Below, piece by piece: positions 55,777 through 64,000 of a stretch of DNA of 64,000 nt (position 1 is its first letter; each line of letters begins with the position of its first letter). The translations under genes were made by a program, and so were the position numbers. The notes beneath the pieces are model-generated. The model searched no databases and had not been told where the DNA came from. It worked only from the letters and a program-made list of their open reading frames with translations. The stretch covers positions 202,841,565-202,905,564 of the forward strand of contig CM060988.1 of NCBI GenBank assembly GCA_030765065.1. The letters run 5' to 3'. The stretch comes from Deroplatys truncata. Lineage: Eukaryota > Arthropoda > Insecta > Mantodea > Mantidae.

Positions 55777-56084
55777 GATCTTTAGAATCTATCAATGAAG
55801 TCGTGGTAAAGAAATGGAGCATTTGCTTTTCTTGTTTAATAAAGACGGAAACCTACACATAATCGATGCCATTAATACCTGTAGCCTCTAGTTTGTTTGT
55901 TACTATTGAATTAACCGGAAGATGGACCAATGTGTTGGTACTGAGGCAACCCCGACCTCGGTAACTGGTTGGTTGCCAATGTACCTTATCTTATCTGGAC
56001 TGGAGGGATGGTCCACTCTTTCACATTATCGGTCACCTTCCACATCCTACCGACACGTTACAGAGTAATGAATCAGCAATTCAA
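55777..56084. other. No recognisable feature
   Basis: Mixed-composition spacer, nothing supported. Confidence 0.4.
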
Positions 56085-56768
56085 TGTGCTTGTGATACAT
56101 TCACACAACTTTCTCACATATGTCTTTTATATGTTAATATAAACTTATTGTTTTATCCTCACTACATTCTCGCCATATATTTTTACCTAGCCATCGTTTC
56201 AAATTAAGCGGAAACAGTATTCAAATATTATGGAAAGAAAAGAAAGGGGAGAAAAGCAAGAATCACAGACTTTTAAGCATGTCTGTTAGATGACGTTTAG
56301 GAAAGGTCTAAGTTTACAACATGGAATATTTCGAAAACGGCTGACGCTGCGAAAAAATTAACGCAAATGGTCTCATTTTCCCGTGGTAAATTTTTGTAAA
56401 TCTTCTAACATTTCCTTGTTATACTAAATTATACAAAATTTCTTTCTTTAGACACATTCTTAAATACGAATTTGGTCATAACGAATAGCTAAATTTCAGA
56501 TTGGATTTGGCAGAAAGCTTTGCGATCTATTCAGCTCTCTCATCTCCAACAATTCCAGCATGGCCTTTAACCTACGATAGACAAATGTGTTGGTATTTTG
56601 AATAATGCTCCTTCTAATTGTATTTGCCGCCAAAGGATTGTTGTTGAATGGGTAGAAGAGAGGCGTTTGGTATTTAGCCGTCTTTATGCCATTTACCCAT
56701 ACATCTACAGCGAATTCTCCGTATAGAATTTTTGGGTGGAATACAAGTTGCTAGAGAAAGTAAAAAGA
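56085..56768 (-). repeat. AB repeat, diverged, both ends partly present
   Basis: TTGTGATACATTCACACAAC (B end complement) to TTGGGTGGAATACAAGTTGC and TAGAGAAAGTAAAAA (A end complement). The middle is strongly diverged. Confidence 0.6.
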
Positions 56769-57041
56769 ATGAGTTTCCCTTTAACAGCATTCCGATATCT
56801 GCATTAACATCAAGCTTTCGCAACGGAAATTTGCCTTTCCTCTCTGCCAAGAAAGGATATTTTTGCAGAATAGCAAATGAGCCGGGTGTTGTTGCATAAA
56901 TAAAGGCTTCCTAATTAAAAATTGAGCATCGCGTCCGCCTCTCCACTTAGCCAGCGCGATGCGAGCACATGTTGACCTGCATGCAGCACAGACCACGGAG
57001 ATAATGGCTTCTGTCGAGGAGCGAAGCTGTCACATTCCACT
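56769..57041. other. No recognisable feature
   Basis: Short open frames only. Confidence 0.35.
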
Positions 57042-57110
57042 TTACTTTTTCTACTACTTACCTAACGCAAGTATTGTATTACACCCAAAAATTCCATACC
57101 TAGATTTAAT
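57042..57110 (+). repeat. AB repeat stub (A end)
   Basis: ACTTTTTCTACTACTTACCT and GTATTGTATTACACCCAAAA, then unrelated sequence. Confidence 0.6.
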
Positions 57111-57595
57111 GAATGAAAAAAGAAAGAAAGAAGGGGAAACAACTTTTTTAGAAAAAGATCCGTGCATTAGGAATATGACAATTATCTTCGGGTACTGTTA
57201 CAACTGTCGTAAGGATTAAGTTATTTGTTTTGATGGCATCGCGTTCGCACTTACACTGCCGCTTCAATATGAACGACGTTATTTGATGCAGTCTAACAAG
57301 AAGTTTATAATCTCAAAATGCATTCGCACTTGCTTCTACATTCCCGCACGTTTGTACAGATGAAATGAGCTAAATATAAACATAGGTAATGCCATGTTGC
57401 TAGAGAAGAGAGACAACACAGATGCAAATAACTCGGTTGGTTACATGTTTGTAGCAAAGCAGGAGCTTTTCTCGCCAAATGGTATATTACGCCATTCACG
57501 GTCTCTTGCGGAGGAGATTGATATTTAACGAGTTCAGGTAACTAGTTCCTAACATAAGGGATACAGTGCACAAGCAGTGAATGATATCACCTAAA
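57111..57595. other. No recognisable feature
   Basis: Spacer before satellite 3. A few GTAACTAGTT-like motifs appear from 57536. Confidence 0.4.
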
Positions 57596-60215
57596 CTTGG
57601 TGACCGTTAAACGAATAACTAGTTGCTGTCTTTGTTATTTTGATAACCGTTATTGGACAACTAGTTACTTTTGTAACAGTTAATGGGTAACTAGTTACTT
57701 TGTATTATTTACCTTTGTAACCGTTACCGGATAACTAGTTACTTTGTATTCGTTAGTTTTGTAACCGTTACCGGATAACTAGTTACTTTGTATTCGTTAC
57801 CTTTGTAACCTTACAGTGTAACTAGTTACTTTGTAACCGTTAATGGGTAACTTACTTTGTATCGTTATTTTGGTAAGCGTAACCGCGCAACTGGTTACTT
57901 TGTATTCGTTACATTACTTGTATAACCGTTAATGGGTAACTTACGTTATATCGTTACTTTTGTAACCGTTACCGAGTAACTAATTAATTTGTATCGTTAC
58001 TTTTGTAATCGTTACCGACTAACTAATTACTTTGCATCCTTACGTTTGTAATCGTTACCGAGTAACTAATTACGTTATATCGTTACTTTTGTAATCGTTA
58101 CCGAGTAACTAATTACTTTGTATCCTTACTTTTGTAATCGTTACCGAGTAACTAATTAATTTGTATCGTTACTTTTGTAATCGTTACCGAGTAACTAATT
58201 ACTTTGTATCGTTACTTTTGTAATCGTTACCGAGTAACTAATTACTTTCTATCGTTACTTTTGTAATCGTTACCGAGTAACTAATTACTTTGTATCGTTA
58301 CTTTTGTAATCGTTACCGAGTAACTAATTAATTTGTATCGTTACTTTTGTAATCGTTACCGAGTAACTAATTACTTTGTATCGTTACTTTTGTAATCGTT
58401 ACCGAGTAACTAATTACTTTGTATCGTTACTTTTGTAATCGTTACCGAGTAACTAATTACTTTGTATCGTTACTTTTGTAATCGTTACCGAGTAACTAAT
58501 TACTTTGTATCGTTACTTTTGTAATCGTTACCGAGTAACTAATTACTATATATCGTTACTTTTGTGATCGTTACCGAGTAACTAATTACTTTGCATCCTT
58601 ACGTTTGTAATCGTTACCGAGTAACTAATTACGTTATATCGTTACTTTTGTAATCGTTACCGAGTAACTAATTACTTTGTATCCTTACTTTTGTAATCGT
58701 TACCGAGTAACTAATTAATTTGTATCGTTACTTTTGTAATCGTTACCGAGTAACTAATTACTTTGTATCCTTACTTTTGTAATCGTTACCGAGTAACTAA
58801 TTAATTTGTATCGTTACTTTTGTAATCGTTACCGAGTAACTAATTACTTTGTATCGTTACTTTTGTAATCGTTACCGAGTAACTAATTACTTTGTATCCT
58901 TACTTTTGTAATCGTTACCGAGTAACTAATTAATTTGTATCGTTACTTTTGTAATCGTTACCGAGTAACTAATTACGTTATATCGTTACTTTTGTAATCG
59001 TTACCGAGTAACTAATTACTTTGTATCCTTACTTTTGTAATCGTTACCGAGTAACTAATTAATTTGTATCGTTACTTTTGTAATCGTTACCGAGTAACTA
59101 ATTACTTTGTATCGTTACTTTTGTAATCGTTACCGAGTAACTAATTAATTTGTATCGTTACTTTTGTAATCGTTACCGAGTAACTAATTACTTTGTATCG
59201 TTACTTTTGTAATCGTTACCGAGTAACTAATTACTTTGTATCCTTACTTTTGTAATCGTTACCGAGTAACTAATTAATTTGTATCGTTACTTTTGTAATC
59301 GTTACCGAGTAACTAATTACGTTATATCGTTACTTTTGTAATCGTTACCGAGTAACTAATTACGTTATATCGTTACTTTTGTAATCGTTACCGAGTAACT
59401 AATTACTTTGTATCGTTACTTTTGTAATCGTTACCGAGTAACTAATTACTTTTAATCGTTACTTTTGTAATCGTTACCGAGTAACTAATTACTATATATC
59501 GTTACTTTTGTAATCGTTACCGAGTAACTAATTACTTTGTATCGTTACTTTTGTAATCGTTACCGAGTAACTAATTACTATATATCGTTACTTTTGTAAT
59601 CGTTACCGAGTAACTAATTACTTTGTATCGTTACTTTTGTAATCGTTACCGAGTAACTAATTACGTTATATCGTTACTTTTGTAATCGTTACCGAGTAAC
59701 TAATTACTTTGTATCGTTACTTCTGTAATCGTTACCGAGTAACTAATTACGTTATATCGTTACTTTTGTAATCGTTACCGAGTAACTAATTACTTTGTAT
59801 CGTTACTTTTGTAATCGTTACCGAGTAACTAATTACTTTGTATCGTTACTTTTGTAATCGTTACCGAGTAACTAATTACTTTGTATCCTTACTTTTGTAA
59901 TCGTTACCGAGTAACTAATTAATTTGTATCGTTACTTTTGTAATCGTTACCGAGTAACTAATTACTTTGTATCGTTACTTTTGTAATCGTTACCGAGTAA
60001 CTAATTACTATATATCGTTACTTTTGTAATCGTTACCGAGTAACTAATTACTATATATCGTTACTTTTGTAATCGTTACCGAGTAACTAATTACTTTGTA
60101 TCCTTACTTTTGTAACCGTTACCGGGTAACTACGAGTAGTTACTTTAAGTTCGTTACTTTTGTAACCATTACAAGGTAAGTAGTTAATGTCTCCATTAGT
60201 TCTTTAACCGTTATG
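57596..60215. repeat. Satellite 3: 43-bp tandem repeat, about 60 units
   Basis: The core unit is TTGTAATCGTTACCGAGTAAC followed by TAATTACTTTGTATCGTTACTTT, 43 bp in total. Nearly identical copies fill about 57960-60110. Units differ mainly in a short window: TTACTTTGTATC, TTAATTTGTATC, TTACGTTATATC or TTACTATATATC. Each unit is built from GTTAC/GTAAC inverted pairs (GTTACCGAGTAAC, GTAACTAATTAC), so single strands could form small hairpins. The left edge (57596-57960) and right edge (60110-60215) are diverged and contain GTAACTAGTTAC. No coding potential. Confidence 0.95.
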
Positions 60216-61204
60216 TTATTTTCTATCCATCCCAGCCTTGCCTCATGAGGAATATTTTGAAGTGACAAAGGTTAAAAGAACAAGATTGCCAGAAAATCAG
60301 TTTTAAACTTCCACACCCTATTTGCACATTTAAATGGTTACAACATATAAATCCAAAAATGGATCAGAATTTTACAATGTTTAAGCAGTTTTTATACAAA
60401 CATTTTAAAATGAGCCTGGAACTTCATCTTTTAAAAATTAGACAGATATGTAGAACCATGAAAATTAATTTTCGGCCATAATTATGTTGACTTCTCCATT
60501 CGTACATGATATTGACCAATTACGTTTAGCAATACACCAATCATGGTCGTTTTTGTCTTATACTCTGCTTGCACGGATGCGATTCTATTGCTGCACCGTA
60601 ATAGTATCAGTATGCAGTGACTAATAGGCTCCTCATTCAACTGCGTCTTTAATCAGTGTCACTTTCAAAATAAATACTGCTCTTGAAAAATATATCTATT
60701 ATTATTACTCTATTTATTTTACGTCGCCATAACTCCTTGGTAAAATCGCGACGGATCTTTTAGTGGATAACTCTTAGAACCATGTGTGATGAACAGTTAG
60801 CCTTCTAGGTCTCATCCCTGTAACCACCTGCTTCGTGTAGTCCAGTTTAACCGCCGCCAAGCTCAGAAAGGTGGACAGTTAGCCTTCTTGTTCTCATTTT
60901 AGCTTAACTTAATTTTCAAGTTAAGTATTTTCTCATTCCCATTGTTGCTTTTACGTGGTCTGACAGCAGATTAGAATTTATGCAACACAAGAAAGTAAAT
61001 TATTATTTATATAATCTGCTACATATTATTCACATAATCTATACTAAAACTATAAAGAAAGAAAATTTGCATGTATGTTAAAATGCGTGTATGCAGGGAA
61101 AACTTAAAAACCACTCAACCGATTTTGCTCACCACTGGAAAGCTCTATTCTTTCTGGAACGCACGGACTATAAAACATCTAATTTCAATTGATAAATTAC
61201 TTAA
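60216..61204. other. Unrecognised DNA between satellites 3 and 4
   Basis: TTATTTTACGTCGCCATAAC (60714-60733) to GCGACGGATCTTTT resembles, from memory, a 3' tail motif of some insect retroelements. AAAACCACTCAACCGATTTT (61108-61127) is also a motif common in arthropod repeats. Neither is enough for a call. Confidence 0.35.
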
Positions 61205-62990
61205 AGACTAAAAGGATTTACAAAGCCTTTGTTGAGAATGCCATAGCTGCTGTGTTCCACAGAGAAATGCGTGCAGAAACAAAACCCAGTTAGCTACTAA
61301 ACTACACAGAGAAATGTGTATAGAAAACAAAGCCGCATAGCTGCTGCACTCCACAGAGAAATGTGTATAAGACAAAACCCAGTTAGCTACTAAACTACAC
61401 AGAGAAATGTGTATAGAAAACAAAGCCACATAGCTGCTGCACTCCACAGAGAAATGTGTATAAGACAAAACCCAGTTAGCTGTTACACTTCACAGAGAAA
61501 TGTGTGCAGAAACAAAACCCAGTTATCTGCAGCACTCCGGAGAGAAATGTGTGTAGAAACAAAACCCAGTTATTTGCTGCACTCCGGAGAGAAATGTGTG
61601 TAGAAACAAAAGCCAGTTATCTGCTGCACTCTACAGAGAAATGTGTGTAGAAACAAAACCCAGTTATTTGCTGCACTCCGGAGAGAAATGTGTGTAGAAA
61701 CAAAAGCCAGTTATTTGCTGCACTCCGGAGAGAAATGTGTGTAGAAACAAAAGCCAGTTAGCTGCTGCACTCTACAGAGAAATGTGTATAAGACAAAACC
61801 CAGTTAGCTGTTATACTTCACAGAGAAATGTGTGCAGAAACAAAACCCAGTTATCTGCTGCACTCCGGAGAGAAATGTGTGTAGAAACAAAACCCAGTTA
61901 TTTGCTGCACTCCGGAGAGAAATGTGTGTAGAAACAAAAGCCAGTTAGCTGCTGTACTTCACAGAGAAATGTGTGCAGAAACAAAACCCAGTTATCTGCT
62001 GCACTCCGGAGATAAATGTGTGTAGAAACAAAACCCAGTTATTTGCTGCACTCCGGAGAGAAATGTGTGTAGAAACAAAAGCCAGTTATCTGCTGCACTC
62101 TACAGAGAAATGTGTGTAGAAACAAAAGCCAGTTATCTGCTGCACTCTACAGAGAAATGTGTGTAGAAACAAAACCCAGTTATTTGCTGCACTCCGGAGA
62201 GAAATGTGTGTAGAAACAAAACCCAGTTATCTGCTGCACTCTACAGAGAAATGTGTGTAGAAACAAAAGCCAGTTAGCTGCTGTACTCCACAGAGAAATG
62301 TGTGTAGAAACAAAACCCAGTTATCTGCTGCACTCTACAGAGAAATGTGTGTAGAAACAAAACCCAGTTAGCTACTAAACTCCACAGAGAAATGTGTGTA
62401 GAAACAAAAGCCAGTTATCTGCTGCACTCTACAGAGAAATGTGTGTAGAAACAAAAGCCAGTTAGCTGCTGTACTCCACAGAGAAATGTGTGTAGAAACA
62501 AAAGCCAGTTATCTGCTGCACTCTACAGAGAAATGTGTGTAGAAACAAAAGCCAGTTAGCTGCTGTACTCCACAGAGAAATGTGTGTAGAAACAAAAGCC
62601 AGTTAGCTGCTGTACTTCACAAAGAAATGTGTGTAGAAACAAAACCCAGTTATCTGCTGCACTCTACAGAGAAATGTGTGTAGAAACAAAACCCAGTTAG
62701 CTGCTGTACTTCACAAAGAAATGTGTGTAGAAACAAAACCCAGTTATCTGCTGCACTCTACAAAGAAATGTGTGTAGAAACAAAAGCCAGTTAGCTGCTG
62801 TACTCCACAGAGAAATGTGTGTAGAAACAAAAGCCAGTTATCTGCTGTACTCCACAGAGAAATGTGTGTAGAAACAAAAGCCAGTTAGCTGCTGTACTCC
62901 ACAGAGAAATGTGTGTAGAAACAAAAGCCAGTTAGCTGCTGTACTCCACAGAGAAATGTGTGTAGAAGAAAGCTGGTTAGTTGTACACCG
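61205..62990. repeat. Satellite 4: 47-bp tandem repeat, about 37 units
   Basis: The unit contains CTGCTGCACTCCACAGAGAA, ATGTGTGTAGAAACAAAAGC and CAGTTAG or CAGTTAT. Variants are TACAGAG, CCGGAGAG and TTCACAAAG in the middle, and ACCCAGTT/AGCCAGTT at the end. Left-edge units are more diverged (ATAGCTGCTG, AGCTACTAAACTACACAG). The period is not a multiple of three and short open frames across it are not genes. Confidence 0.95.
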
Positions 62991-63600
62991 CAGATAATGC
63001 GGTTACGTTTAATTGCAAGCAATAGACATAGATAGGTATGATGTAACACTTAAGCAGACAGAGCTTAAAAAGCGACAATCGATTATGTTTATAACGTAGC
63101 AACAGAGGTTATATTTATTTAATTGGCATCTATCAAATAGTATTGATGTCTGTGTAATAGAGAAGCAGAGCCAGAGCCTCAATACGCTTTTTTCTAATTC
63201 TATGTATGTATGAACTGAAGTTTCTGGATGGCGAACCCTTCTAAAAGTCCTCATGTAAAAAAGGTTTTCTTTATTTGCTTTGTACTTCGTTAGCAGGGCA
63301 AGTTAAATAATGGTATAAAGACAGAAATTAGCTAACATTAAAAATGAAATATGTTACGTATAATTAACAAGTGAGAAGGTTATTTTTCTTGATGGTTGCC
63401 GACTATGCGTCTTTACCCAAAGGTTAACTTGTTGGCCTGGGATTTGGGAATCTTCATATTCACCATGTTCATTTCTATCTCGCAAATGTTAAGGTTTCTG
63501 TAGTATGTGAAAATTATGTGGTTTTAATGTGTTAAATAACTACGGGACCAAAGTGAGGGCACGAAGTTTTAAAATTTCACTTACTGTAATTACCTAAAAA
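62991..63600. other. No recognisable feature
   Basis: AT-rich spacer. An 81-codon minus-strand open frame at 63009-63254 has no motif. Confidence 0.4.
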
Positions 63601-63601
63601 A

Positions 63602-64000
63602 TCTGATGTGTTACACTCACATGACTTTCTCTACTCCTGTACAATCTAATTTTACAAACGCTTATTCTCCATATGCTTCATGTTAATCCAGATATCGAGA
63701 TGTCAATTTTATTGGTAATATATGGTAGCTTTTAAGCGATAGTCAAATATTTTAACGCTGGTTGCTATGTGGCGCATTCCATTCTCTTTGCATGTCCAGG
63801 ACATAAAAAAATGAATAACGAATTTGAGAAAAAGTATAAGTATTGTAAAATTTAAGGAAATAACAAGCAATATCTCGAAAACGGTCCACTCAACAAAAGA
63901 AATGTATATGACATAAGTTGTGTATTTTAACGCGATCTACATTTTTTGTGTAGTAAAATTTTGTCTATCTCTTATGGTTTACCAGTTATGCAAAAGTCGT
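63602..64000 (-). repeat. AB repeat, cut by the window end
   Basis: Starts at TCTGATGTGTTACACTCACA (B end complement) after a run of A and follows the 45724 copy closely through TTGCATGTCCAGGACATAAA and CCAGTTATGCAAAAGTCGT at the window edge. Confidence 0.85.

Noticed and set aside
57596-60215. CRISPR-like array
   Set aside because: The repeats are directly adjacent with no unique spacers, the setting is eukaryotic, and the same applies to the other three satellites.
61208-61931. Open frames rich in REMC and VETK repeats
   Set aside because: By-products of the 47-bp satellite. The period is not a multiple of three.

Overview
This window is repeat-dense eukaryotic DNA, almost certainly from an arthropod and most likely an insect with a large, transposon-rich genome. 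The evidence is a Jockey-clade LINE, an irritans-like mariner, a DD41D Tc1/mariner element, an hAT element and tRNA-derived SINEs, all in AT-rich DNA with no operon-like gene packing. I cannot name the species. I found no host protein-coding gene that I can support. Every convincing coding stretch belongs to a mobile element, and nearly all are broken.

Layout. 1-10505: one old Jockey LINE, taken apart by three later insertions. A SINE sits between ORF1 and ORF2 (1294-1575, 17-bp target duplication). A second, unrelated LINE of about 4.8 kb lies just before the RNase H domain (3956-8786, 7-bp duplication). A 546-bp GC-rich insert splits the RNase H domain (8964-9509, 12-bp duplication). 10507-21185: a second SINE copy, pieces of an abundant interspersed repeat called here the AB repeat, a tRNA-headed inverted element, a reverse-transcriptase relic on the minus strand, and a complete but inactivated mariner (17891-19164). 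21186-23855: satellite 1 (111-bp unit). 23988-29220: more AB copies, one inserted into another, and a third SINE. 29631-35752: satellite 2 (110-119-bp unit). 35753-49186: mostly unrecognised AT-rich DNA with AB copies, a decayed arthropod repetitive ORF (minus strand, 45061-45640) and a DD41D transposon (47280-48563). 49195-53439: an hAT element with 8-bp target duplications and a broken CGGBP1-like/DUF659 transposase. An AB copy sits inside it, and a tRNA-derived SINE sits inside that AB copy. 53577-57110: more AB copies and a fourth copy of the first SINE. 57596-60215: satellite 3 (43-bp unit). 61205-62990: satellite 4 (47-bp unit). The window ends inside another AB copy.

The AB repeat is the commonest interspersed family (about 23 copies or pieces, both orientations). 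Its A end begins TTACTTTCTCTACTACG and its B end finishes in ACACATCAGA. Both ends carry a short hairpin and the subterminal inverted motif ACTTTCTCTACT. Intact copies lie next to runs of A/T. It encodes nothing visible. Plus orientation here means A end on the left.

The genes do not form a pathway. The window is a record of successive insertions, several of which can be ordered in time from exact target-site duplications. I saw no sign of a new multi-gene system. The most useful observations are the nested insertions, the transposases with near-intact frames but specific lesions, the hairpin-ended AB family, and the higher-order structure of the satellites.
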